A stretch of DNA of 40,891 bases, taken from NCBI GenBank assembly GCA_034717495.1, contig JAYELL010000048.1, positions 1 to 40,891 on the forward strand, in the 5' to 3' direction. The stretch comes from Chloroflexota bacterium. Lineage in GTDB: Bacteria; Chloroflexota; Anaerolineae; JAAEKA01. Positions 1 to 6,865 of this stretch are shown here, one piece after another. Made by a program: the position numbers and the translations under genes. Numbering within the stretch: position 1 is the first letter of the stretch; each line of letters starts with the position of its first letter. Under the pieces are notes generated by a model. It was not told the DNA's origin and ran no database searches. It saw only the letters and a list, made by a program, of their open reading frames with translations.

Positions 1-57
1 CTCCATACCGATATGGATATCGGCAATGTGCAGCAATCGAATGGCAGGGTGTGTCAT
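1..57 (-). CDS. N-terminus of a Mre11/SbcD-type metallophosphoesterase (partial)
   Basis: The complement of 55-57 is an ATG that opens a frame running off the window edge. The 19 visible residues (start MTHPAIRLLHIADIHIGME) match the first beta strand and the D-x-H metal-binding motif of calcineurin-like phosphoesterases, in the form typical of DNA-repair exonucleases of the SbcD/Mre11 family. There the Asp and His bind the first catalytic metal. Only the first motif is visible, so another metallophosphoesterase is possible. It lies on the same strand as the HerA/NurA genes further right, which in archaea cluster with mre11 and rad50, so the partner gene (sbcC/rad50) may lie outside the window. 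It is too short to be called from length alone; the support is the motif at the right distance from a start codon. Confidence 0.7.
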   Translation of the reverse strand, partial: MTHPAIRLLHIADIHIGME

Positions 58-106
58 AGCGGCATGATAGCACGATCAGGTTTTCCTGCAAAGAAAGCGA
101 ACAATC

Positions 107-139
107 ACCTTCCAGGAAGCTCATAGTTTCCTGAAAGGT
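107..139. repeat. Palindromic repeat, copy 1
   Basis: Arms 107-118 and 128-139 pair with one mismatch around a 9-nt loop; the core is CTTCCAGGAA / TTCCTGAAAG. It is the same palindrome as 1253-1285 and resembles 23886-23939. It lies between the divergent phosphoesterase and vapB genes and has no T tract, so it is not an obvious terminator. Confidence 0.7.
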
Positions 140-213
140 CAGTAAATCAAGATGAATCCAGAAGTCCGACTTCTATTCTGCCTGTTCCCGTTAGCCCTGC
201 CAAGACACCGCGA

Positions 214-242
214 TTGACAGCAATATATGCATGCACTATAAT
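214..242 (+). promoter_or_regulatory. Consensus sigma70-type promoter of vapBC
   Basis: TTGACA at 214-219 and TATAAT at 237-242 are separated by exactly 17 nt, a perfect housekeeping promoter. The spacer contains the palindrome TGCATGCA (228-235), a plausible operator for the ribbon-helix-helix antitoxin that normally represses its own operon. The start codon at 285 follows with a GGAGA at about 272-276. Confidence 0.75.
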
Positions 243-284
243 GTCATTGATGCCTTCACCCGATCATAGCTTGGAGATTATTCC

Positions 285-551
285 ATGAAGCAGTTAACCG
301 TTCGCGGGATCGATAGCACCCTGCACCATCGCCTGAAAACCGAAGCCAGCCAGCGCGGCCTGAGCGTCAACCGTTATGTCCTGTCGCTCCTGCGACATGC
401 GTTGGGACTTGAGAGCGGCAACGGGAAGGAAGCACCCAGATCGTACCACGACCTGGATCACCTGGCCGGCACGTGGACAGAACAGGATTGCGAGGAATTC
501 GAGCAGCAACTGGCAACCCAGCGGGGCATTGACGAAGACCTATGGCGCTGA
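285..551 (+). CDS. vapB: Ribbon-helix-helix antitoxin (VapB/FitA type)
   Basis: This 88-residue protein begins with a ribbon-helix-helix DNA-binding fold at residues 1-42: the strand MKQLTVRGID, then two helices with the RLKTEAS...SVNRYVL pattern typical of FitA/Arc-type antitoxins. The C-terminal half is acidic (TWTEQDCEEFEQQL) and would wrap the cognate toxin and block its active site. The frame overlaps the PIN-domain toxin by 10 nt, the usual antitoxin-first arrangement with translational coupling. In this family the toxin-antitoxin complex binds the promoter, so autoregulation at the 214-242 promoter is expected but is inferred here. The module is oriented against the surrounding minus-strand genes, consistent with insertion. 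Confidence 0.88.
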   Translation: MKQLTVRGIDSTLHHRLKTEASQRGLSVNRYVLSLLRHALGLESGNGKEAPRSYHDLDHLAGTWTEQDCEEFEQQLATQRGIDEDLWR

Positions 552-952
552 ATAGCCTCCTGCTCGACACATCAGCCTACTCGGTCTTTAGGCGAGGCCA
601 CCCTCAAGTAGTCCAGGCGCTCCAGGAGGCAAAAACGATCTTGATCCCGGCTACCGTGCTGGGGGAATTGCTGGCCGGCTTTGCAGCTGGCAGCCGCCGG
701 GAAGATAATCGCAGCGAGTTGGAGGAATTCCTCCGTAGCGCTCGTGTGCATACGGTTCCCATTGGTACCCTCACCGCCGAACGCTACGCTCACATCTACG
801 CTTACCTGCGTGGCATTGGGCGCCCCATCCCCACCAACGACCTCTGGATCGCTGCATCCGCGATGGAACACGGCTCTGAGCTGTTGACAACAGATCGCCA
901 CTATCTGGATGTTCCTCAGATCATCGTGAGGTACGTCACCAGTAGCGAATGA
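542..952 (+). CDS. vapC: PIN-domain ribonuclease toxin VapC
   Basis: This 136-residue PIN-domain protein has the standard VapC length. The acidic residues that bind catalytic Mg2+/Mn2+ are visible: D9 (LLLDTS), E42 (LGELLAG), D100 (TNDLWIAA) and D118 (TTDRHYLD), so the toxin looks catalytically intact. VapC toxins cleave tRNA or rRNA at specific sites and halt translation; the target cannot be read from the sequence. The start codon overlaps the antitoxin gene by 10 nt. The stop codon overlaps the ATG of the next frame (ATGA at 949-952), so the downstream fragment may be translated by reinitiation. Confidence 0.9.
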   Translation: MALNSLLLDTSAYSVFRRGHPQVVQALQEAKTILIPATVLGELLAGFAAGSRREDNRSELEEFLRSARVHTVPIGTLTAERYAHIYAYLRGIGRPIPTNDLWIAASAMEHGSELLTTDRHYLDVPQIIVRYVTSSE

Positions 953-1188
953 CCCCCAATCTGGACACCATCTATGCCGGCACCGAGCAACACGGCGTGT
1001 TCAAGAGCAACGATCGGGGCGAAAACTGGCATGCCGTGGACGAGGGATGGCCCGGCGCCCGGTTGCTCTCGCTGGCCATCGATCCGACCGACCCAAGCAT
1101 CCTGTATGCCGGAACGGAGGACGGCATCTATATGTTCCAGAAACTGGAGCACCAGTTGCATTTGCCGACCATTGCGCGCGGCTGGTAG
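949..1188 (+). pseudogene. 3' remnant of a secreted BNR/Asp-box repeat protein
   Basis: The 79-residue frame contains a BNR/Asp-box repeat (AGTEQHGVFKSNDRGENW, with the S-x-D-x-G-x-x-W signature) and a second strand repeat (ILYAGTEDGIY). These are pieces of a beta-propeller such as those of sialidase-like or Ycf48-like proteins. It ends in LHLPTIARGW, which resembles a hydrophobic 'LPxxxR' tail that I recall at the C-terminus of many exported Chloroflexota proteins. A functional propeller needs several hundred residues and a signal peptide; both are missing. It begins exactly at the vapC stop (ATGA overlap), as if the 5' part of a larger gene had been replaced by vapBC. A coupled small protein is possible, but a broken gene is more likely. 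Confidence 0.6.
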
Positions 1189-1252
1189 CGCGCTTCCGCG
1201 CGTCCCTACGAGTCGCGTGAACGCTATCGGCAAAGGAGGAATTCGGAGAATC

Positions 1253-1285
1253 ACCTTCCAGGAAGCTCGCGGCTTCCTGGAAGGT
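1253..1285. repeat. Palindromic repeat, copy 2 (perfect 14-bp arms)
   Basis: ACCTTCCAGGAAGC (1253-1266) pairs perfectly with 1272-1285 around a 5-nt loop. It lies between the convergent BNR remnant and amidohydrolase gene, touching the amidohydrolase stop codon. It could act as a U-less bidirectional terminator or be a dispersed repeat; a closely similar copy lies at 107-139. Confidence 0.75.
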
Positions 1286-2898
1286 CATGAGCAATGGACG
1301 ATCCGCCCATCGAACACTGTCATTGCCGCTTGCGTGCCGGCGATCCCGGCCGGCGGACCAGCAAAGATATCCCGATCCAGCACGACGCAATCCGCCAACT
1401 TGCCGGGGCTCAGGCTGCCTAGCCTGTCGGTCTGCCCACTGGCAATGGCCGGTCCCATGGTGTAACCATAAACTGCCTCCGCGACAGTCAAACATTGCTC
1501 CGGGAACCAGCCGCCGGCCGGCGTGCCGTCTGGCCGTTGACGGGTCACCGCAGCGTGGATACCCAGGAAGGGGTTGGGGTCGGCCACCGGAGCATCGGAG
1601 CCCAGAGCCAGCACCGCACCGCCCTCCATCATGGTGCGAAAGGCGTAGGTCCAGCGCGCCCGGTCATCGCCCACGGCCCACTCCACCAGGCCCATGTCAT
1701 CCACCACGTGCAATGGCTGCACCGAGGACACCAGGCCCAATTCGCCAAGGCGTTTCAGATCGCCCGGGCGGCTGTGCTGCATGTGTTCGATGCGGTGGGG
1801 GGCAGAAGGCACGGCGAAGGGGGGGGGCGAGGACGCGGGGAGAACTTCGGTAAAGACGTCGAGCAACTCGTGGATAGCCTGGTCGCCGATGGCATGGATA
1901 CCAACGGAGATGCCGTGCGCGTCGGCCCGGGCCACTTTGTCGGCGATCTCGGCCATGGGCACGATGGGCAAACCTGTTCCGCCATCCTGGTAATCGTCCA
2001 GCATCCAGGCAGTGCGCGCCCCCAGGGAACCGTCGGCGAAGAGCTTGATGCCGCCGGTGCGCAGCCGGTCATCGCCAAAACCGGTGCGCAGCCCCAGGGC
2101 AATCATGGCATCCAGCGACTCGCCGGCGATCATGGCCCACACCCGCAGGTCCAGTGCCTGCCGTTGCCACAGGCGCTGCCAGGCCAGCATGTCAACTCGG
2201 CCCTTTTCGGCACCGGTGGAACGAAAATCGTGAATACCGGTCAACCCCAGGCGATGGGCCTCGACGATGGCATCCCGCATGGCCAGGTCAATCTCATCGT
2301 CGCCAGGCTTGGGAGCCACCGCGGACACCAGGTCCATGGCCTTGTCCCGCAGCACGCCGGTAGGCTGGCCTGCCCCATCCCGGTCGATGACACCGGCCTC
2401 GGGATCGGGCGTATCGGCTGTGATGCCTGCCAGCCGCAGCGCCATTGAGCTGGCTGTGGCCAGGTGCAGGTCGCTGCGATGGAGAAAGACAGGGTGATCG
2501 GGCGCGACAGCGTCCAGGTCGGCAGCGCTGAGAAAGTGTCGCTCAGGCCAGTTGGTCTCGTTCCAGCCCTGGCCGCGGATCCACTGGCCGGGCGGCGCGG
2601 ATTGCGCCGCCTGGCCCACAGCTTCCTGCGCGGCCGCCAGCGAGGGCAGCCCCGCCAAGCGCAGCCGGCGCCGGGCCAGCGCCCAGCCCTTAAAATGAAA
2701 ATGGGCGTCGGTGAGACCGGGCAGAACCCGCCGGCCCCGCAGGTCTACCGATTCTGTATTTGGCCGGGCCAGGTCGCGGATTTCGTCATCACTGCCCACA
2801 GCCAGAATGTGACCATCGCGGATGGCAATGGCAGTGGCGTCGGGAAAGCGGAGATCCTGTGTCCACAGTCTTCCATTCCAAAGAACCAGGTCTGGCAT
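1285..2898 (-). CDS. Amidohydrolase family 3 metal-dependent hydrolase (YtcJ-like)
   Basis: This 537-residue protein has the layout of the amidohydrolase_3/YtcJ family, which includes N-substituted formamide deformylase. A small N-terminal beta domain (LVLWNGRLWT) leads into the metal-binding TDAHFHFKG motif (the HxH pair, about residues 65-70). A TIM barrel follows with the later metal-binding positions in ADGSLGARTA, GISVGIHAIGD and HRIEHMQH. ALGSDAPV carries the catalytic Asp, and the C-terminus returns to the beta domain (GSLSPGKLADCVVLDRDI). The family hydrolyses C-N bonds; the substrate cannot be predicted. The ATG at 2898 is preceded by GAGGA about 7 nt upstream. It lies 72 nt downstream of herA on the same strand and may be cotranscribed, without an obvious functional link. 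Confidence 0.88.
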   Translation of the reverse strand: MPDLVLWNGRLWTQDLRFPDATAIAIRDGHILAVGSDDEIRDLARPNTESVDLRGRRVLPGLTDAHFHFKGWALARRRLRLAGLPSLAAAQEAVGQAAQSAPPGQWIRGQGWNETNWPERHFLSAADLDAVAPDHPVFLHRSDLHLATASSMALRLAGITADTPDPEAGVIDRDGAGQPTGVLRDKAMDLVSAVAPKPGDDEIDLAMRDAIVEAHRLGLTGIHDFRSTGAEKGRVDMLAWQRLWQRQALDLRVWAMIAGESLDAMIALGLRTGFGDDRLRTGGIKLFADGSLGARTAWMLDDYQDGGTGLPIVPMAEIADKVARADAHGISVGIHAIGDQAIHELLDVFTEVLPASSPPPFAVPSAPHRIEHMQHSRPGDLKRLGELGLVSSVQPLHVVDDMGLVEWAVGDDRARWTYAFRTMMEGGAVLALGSDAPVADPNPFLGIHAAVTRQRPDGTPAGGWFPEQCLTVAEAVYGYTMGPAIASGQTDRLGSLSPGKLADCVVLDRDIFAGPPAGIAGTQAAMTVFDGRIVHCS

Positions 2899-2970
2899 TC
2901 TTGTCCTCGCGTCTATCGACTGAAACCGGGGTTTATCTGTTTCTACAGCGGTGCTGGTTCTACCCCTGCC

Positions 2971-4746
2971 TTAATCAAAGCCCTCGAAATCCTCGTCCCC
3001 TCGCATGGACGTGACGTTAGCCTCGAACTGGCCCGGCAACTCTTCCTCATCTCGAAAACCCATGGCCTTGTAGAAGCCCAGATCGTAGCTGCGAGTGTGC
3101 ACCACGACCGGCATGGGCACGGCGTGGCCCAGGATCAGTGCCTGTTGCCGCGTATCCAGGCGAGCCAGTACCTCCCGGAGGCCGGCGGCGCCACTCACAC
3201 CCATCAACACCGCGTGAATATCGCTCTCCTCGTCCAGCAGGGCGGTGACCCGGGTGCCGATCTGGCTCATGACCTCCGGATCGATGCGGCTGGGGCGCTG
3301 ATCCACCACCAGAAGCGTCACGTTGTACTTGCGCAACTCCCTGGCGATGGTGCCGAAGATCGTATGGCTGGCGATGGCGGGATCGAGGAATTTGTGGGCT
3401 TCCTCGATGGTGATCACCAGAGGCCTTGGCTCTTCCGCCCTGTCACCGAAGGCGTTTTCCTTCTTCACAACATACTTCCGGTGCAGGCGCCGCGTCAGAA
3501 AGTTGGCGACAAAGAGGTAAGCATCCAGGCTATTTCCATAGCGCCCGAATTCCAGAACGACGCTGGTGCCGTTATCCAGGTGCTTGAATAGATAATCGAT
3601 AGTATCCGACTGGGCCTTGGGGACCAGAAACCCGTACCGGCGAAAGCGCTCGAAGCGCCGCCGCAGCGCTGCCAGGGTCTGATAGGTCTGTCCCATAGCG
3701 TCGGCCAGGCCTTTGAGGCCACTGGCTCCCGGCCCCTCTTCCGGGTCACCCCAGCTTTCGATCCATTTGTCGTCGAGGAAGTTGGCCAGCCATTGTTTTC
3801 CAATGCGACGGTGCAGGGCGTAGATGGCACCGATCTGGGCTTCGCTCAGATTGAAGATTCCCCGCAACATCTCCAGATCATCGGGCTCGATCTGGTCGTA
3901 GCCAATGGTGATGGTATAGTCGGGATTGGAGTTCCGTCGCCGGCTGGACTCGTCATCCAGCGTAAAAATACTGACCCGGCCATCGGGAAAGATCTGTTTG
4001 AGGCCCTTAACCCTGGTGGTAACCCCCTCGCTGCTTCCCTCCCAACCATACTCGTTGTGCATATCGAAAACCAGGTTGACAGCGGCATCGGCATGGATGA
4101 TGCCCGCCAGCAGCAGGCGACTGAGAAAGGTCTTGCCCGTGCCCGTCTTGCCAAAAACACCGGATGATCTTTCCACCAGCCGCTTCAGATCGAGCGTGAT
4201 CTTGACATCTTCCATGTCCAGGGGTTCACCAACATGGAAAAAGTAAGTGTCCCGCTGCTTATCAGGGCCCTCTGGCCCGAAGATCTCGTCGACTTCGTCC
4301 TGGCCGGCGGCACGCACTTCGCTGAAGTGACCCGGAATCGTCTTGACTGGCCTGGGATCCTGCGCGCCTTCTTCCAGGACCAGCATGGGGCTCAGGTGAA
4401 CCAGGCCGAAGGCGCTGGTACCCAGGTGAATCTGCCGCAGAAAGTCGTCATCTACAGCGGGCGGATTCAAGGCAATCTCTTCACTGGAAGCGCCCAGTTG
4501 CACATCGGTGATCATGCTGAAAAAACGCTTGCGGTCTCCATGCACCACGGAATAACTGCCCACCGCCAGCTCTTCGGTGTTTATCTCCCGAGCCAGGCGC
4601 ACCTCGAGACCACGCGACAGAGAACCACCAACTATCAATCCAAGGCGTTGGCGAACAGGTTCGAGAGCCCTACCGGCGCTGGGCAACGACTCAAATTCGG
4701 CGTCGGCGTCGTAATACTCACTCAATGGCTGAATAGTCTCGGTCAC
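2971..4746 (-). CDS. herA: HerA-type DNA translocase ATPase
   Basis: This 591-residue protein is a FtsK-HerA superfamily hexameric ATPase. Residues about 30-130 form the N-terminal HAS barrel (LGLIVGGSLSRGLEVRL). The RecA-like core carries Walker A GKTGTGKTF near residue 200, the DMHNEYGW segment, and Walker B VITIEEAHKFL near 441-452. The motif VVDQRPSRIDPEVMSQIGTR then follows, characteristic of HerA. In archaea and Thermus/Deinococcus relatives HerA translocates on DNA and works with the NurA nuclease to resect double-strand ends. Here it follows the HAS-like gene by only 3 nt and nurA two genes upstream, so the three form one operon. Bacterial HerA homologues with other effectors act in phage defence, but pairing with NurA favours repair. 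Confidence 0.92.
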   Translation of the reverse strand: MTETIQPLSEYYDADAEFESLPSAGRALEPVRQRLGLIVGGSLSRGLEVRLAREINTEELAVGSYSVVHGDRKRFFSMITDVQLGASSEEIALNPPAVDDDFLRQIHLGTSAFGLVHLSPMLVLEEGAQDPRPVKTIPGHFSEVRAAGQDEVDEIFGPEGPDKQRDTYFFHVGEPLDMEDVKITLDLKRLVERSSGVFGKTGTGKTFLSRLLLAGIIHADAAVNLVFDMHNEYGWEGSSEGVTTRVKGLKQIFPDGRVSIFTLDDESSRRRNSNPDYTITIGYDQIEPDDLEMLRGIFNLSEAQIGAIYALHRRIGKQWLANFLDDKWIESWGDPEEGPGASGLKGLADAMGQTYQTLAALRRRFERFRRYGFLVPKAQSDTIDYLFKHLDNGTSVVLEFGRYGNSLDAYLFVANFLTRRLHRKYVVKKENAFGDRAEEPRPLVITIEEAHKFLDPAIASHTIFGTIARELRKYNVTLLVVDQRPSRIDPEVMSQIGTRVTALLDEESDIHAVLMGVSGAAGLREVLARLDTRQQALILGHAVPMPVVVHTRSYDLGFYKAMGFRDEEELPGQFEANVTSMRGDEDFEGFD

Positions 4747-4749
4747 GTT

Positions 4750-5358
4750 TCACCCCTCGCTTCGCATTCGCTGCAAAATACCGTCAAGTCTGCCAGGATC
4801 CCGACTCAAAAGGCGAGCCAACTCCCGGCCGGCCGCTATGAGAAACTCCTGGGTTTCCACCGGTCCGTCCTGAACGGCAGCCATCTGCCTCAAAGAGGCG
4901 GCCAACAGCTCATCGGCGGGCACATCCTCCGCGTTCAACAGGGTGCGAAGAAAACCAAAGCCTCCGCCAAACTGGCGAATCTCATCCGGGCCGCAGAGTT
5001 CAACCCAACTCAGCGTTGCAGGGGGTTGAGGAGGTAAGCGGTGATAGATCCCTCCGCCATCCTGCCTGCCGCCAACCACAAGGGCATGGACCTCGACGGG
5101 CACCTGGCGGCGCTGGCGCTGGTCAGCCACGTACTCGTCGGTCAACGAGCCGGCAGCGATCAACTGCCTGACAAATGGATCGTCGTCGACTCGAACATCG
5201 GTGATCAGGCCATAGACCAGGCCACCCCTTCGTTCAACCCGAACCAGGGTACCGAACGAGGGAATTTCTTCCTCCAACGTCTGGCAGCCTACGGTGAAAT
5301 CCCTTGTGCTGGCGCGCAACACCCGGCCCACCCGCGTCAAATCGCTCATACCAATCAC
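4750..5358 (-). CDS. Stand-alone HAS-barrel-like protein of the HerA/NurA operon
   Basis: I do not know a named family for this 202-residue protein. Its first about 75 residues (VGRVLRASTRDFTVGC, then GTLVRVERRGGLVYGLITDV) have the alternating small beta-barrel pattern of the HAS domain at the N-terminus of HerA. The rest is predicted mixed or helical, including FGFLRTLLNAEDVPADELLAASLRQ and a helix at 165-200. No nuclease or ATPase motif is visible. It sits between nurA (6 nt) and herA (3 nt), which implies coordinated, probably stoichiometric production. A role as an adaptor between HerA and NurA is plausible, because HAS barrels mediate that contact in archaeal complexes; this is inference. 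Confidence 0.7.
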   Translation of the reverse strand: MIGMSDLTRVGRVLRASTRDFTVGCQTLEEEIPSFGTLVRVERRGGLVYGLITDVRVDDDPFVRQLIAAGSLTDEYVADQRQRRQVPVEVHALVVGGRQDGGGIYHRLPPQPPATLSWVELCGPDEIRQFGGGFGFLRTLLNAEDVPADELLAASLRQMAAVQDGPVETQEFLIAAGRELARLLSRDPGRLDGILQRMRSEG

Positions 5359-5364
5359 CTCGAT

Positions 5365-6558
5365 CTAATTGAGACCAGTGAATCCCTTCTGAGCCTGCTT
5401 CGACGACAACGCAACAGCCAGACCCCGTCGATACATCTCAACGCTTAACATCTGCTCAAACACATCTTTCTCCTGTCGACTGACCCGTGCCAGTTCGTCG
5501 GCGCGCGTCAGAACATAGGGATAGTTGGTCAGCCGGCAGTCAGCCAGCACCGAAGTCAGGGCCATGTCCATCTGGTCCTGTTTTCGGGCAATCCACTCCG
5601 GAACCTCAACACGCACAACACAGGGATTCTGCCTGTCATTCGCCACATTGAGGAAACAGAAGTAGATACGGTGGCCTTGAGACTCATAGCTTCTATTGAT
5701 CTCCGATGTCGCGGCGAACAGAGCGGAGCGTTGGCCTGGAGCCAGGTACCTGAACAGACTGCGATCAGCCAGCCCTCGATAGGGATTATCCTGGCGCAGT
5801 CGCTCCTTGGAGATTTCCTCCATGGATAATTCGGCCAGGTGTAATAAACGCAGAATGTTGGCGCTGCGAGGACGGTCGATATATCCAAACGGAAAAACGG
5901 CCGCCTTCTTCATGATGTCCAAAGCCCCGGCATACTTCTTGACCCGACGCCGTTGCTCTTCATCGCTCAAACGTTGGGGCATCCAGGGAAGAAGAGGCCC
6001 GTCACCCAAGGCGACGATACCACGCGCCAGGTCACCACCCAAGGCGAGGCGTTCCTCCCGGGAAAGGAGGGCAAGCACCTGCAATTCCCAGATATCCCGC
6101 CGGTAATTGACTTCATCGTTGTCAATCAACCCACCGCCGCGCTGCCGAAACAGATCGGTTGCCTCGAAACCTACCCGGGCCTCGGTAGCTGTGATCGGCG
6201 CCTCGCCGCTTCCCTGGCGCAATATGATCGTACCCACGTTAAGCAGATAGTATAGCGCAATGCCGTGGGTATCGGGATATATCTGCGATCCATCGCTGGC
6301 AATCAAGGTAGCAGGTTCGACAATTTTGGGTAGCTCTTGCAGTTCATCCAGCCGATCGCCCAGGGGATCTGCCCCGCGCCAGCTTGGATCAACTTTCTCA
6401 GCTTGTTTGAGCTTCTCCCTCAACTCATCGGTTACCTGTGCCTGTTCTTTGAGCGTCCGGCGCGCCTGATCCGCCTGATCCCGAAGCACACTGCGTTGCC
6501 CGGACAGAGCTTCAGCCATTTCTGCAACAGGCACCGTCAAACGATTTAACTCCAGCAT
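5365..6558 (-). CDS. nurA: NurA-domain nuclease
   Basis: This 397-residue protein carries the NurA signature. A long helical N-terminus (residues 10-65, coiled-coil-like) precedes the first catalytic Asp in LIASDGSQIYPD (D89). The second acidic motif is IVALGDGPLLPW, followed by FGYIDRPRSANILRLL. The C-terminal segment ADCRLTNYPYVLTRADE is the usual end of the family. NurA is a Mn2+-dependent 5'-3' exonuclease and endonuclease that docks on hexameric HerA to resect DNA ends. It is the first gene of the operon, with a promoter at 6645-6673 in a region shared with the divergent gene at 6866. The family often spans 300-450 residues, so the length fits. Confidence 0.9.
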   Translation of the reverse strand: MLELNRLTVPVAEMAEALSGQRSVLRDQADQARRTLKEQAQVTDELREKLKQAEKVDPSWRGADPLGDRLDELQELPKIVEPATLIASDGSQIYPDTHGIALYYLLNVGTIILRQGSGEAPITATEARVGFEATDLFRQRGGGLIDNDEVNYRRDIWELQVLALLSREERLALGGDLARGIVALGDGPLLPWMPQRLSDEEQRRRVKKYAGALDIMKKAAVFPFGYIDRPRSANILRLLHLAELSMEEISKERLRQDNPYRGLADRSLFRYLAPGQRSALFAATSEINRSYESQGHRIYFCFLNVANDRQNPCVVRVEVPEWIARKQDQMDMALTSVLADCRLTNYPYVLTRADELARVSRQEKDVFEQMLSVEMYRRGLAVALSSKQAQKGFTGLN

Positions 6559-6644
6559 GAGTTACCTCTTATACCTGCCTGAAACCAGTTGCCACTTGTG
6601 ATGCACAAAATGCGATTCCCTGATCGAACAAACATTCGCCCGTT

Positions 6645-6673
6645 ATTATACTGCAAGCACTTGTACGTGCAAA
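6645..6673 (-). promoter_or_regulatory. Promoter of the nurA-herA operon (minus strand)
   Basis: Reading the minus strand, TATAAT lies at 6650-6645. A -35-like TTTGCA (17-nt spacer) or TTGCAC (16-nt spacer) lies at 6673-6667. The -35 region contains GCAC...GTGC half-sites shared with the divergent plus-strand promoters. The whole 307-nt gap 6559-6865 holds only these promoters as far as I can see. Confidence 0.6.
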
Positions 6674-6686
6674 CCAGCGTTTTTCG

Positions 6687-6695
6687 TGGTATAAT
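6687..6695 (+). promoter_or_regulatory. Extended -10 promoter, upstream copy (plus strand)
   Basis: TGGTATAAT is a perfect extended -10 element; no good -35 is visible 17 nt upstream. It would start a transcript about 160 nt ahead of the gene at 6866. It lies just beyond the minus-strand nurA promoter, so the two could compete. Confidence 0.5.
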
Positions 6696-6707
6696 GTGAA
6701 AACACTA

Positions 6708-6736
6708 TTGACAAATATCCAACAGTATCGTAAAAT
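6708..6736 (+). promoter_or_regulatory. TTGACA-17-TAAAAT promoter (plus strand)
   Basis: TTGACA at 6708-6713 and TAAAAT at 6731-6736 are spaced by 17 nt. It lies 13 nt downstream of the extended -10 at 6687, giving tandem promoters for the gene at 6866 and leaving a leader of about 120 nt. Confidence 0.65.
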
Positions 6737-6865
6737 CGGCCATACTGGGATAAGCGCTATTGGTGTTGGTTGCCAGGAAAGCAACGGACGCCGTATCAAC
6801 TATGGCCATCCTCAATGCAATCTCGATTGGTGGAGAACCCAGACAATTTTTGAAAGGGGCTCGGC

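Noticed and set aside
1495-2448. A long plus-strand open frame (317 codons) inside the amidohydrolase gene
   Set aside because: It is a shadow of the minus-strand gene; the minus frame has all catalytic motifs, whereas this frame has none.
2971-6558. HerA-NurA operon considered as a phage-defence system
   Set aside because: Known defensive HerA systems pair with Sir2 or DUF4297-type effectors. Here the partner is NurA and the neighbour is a Mre11-like gene, so DNA repair is the more economical reading.
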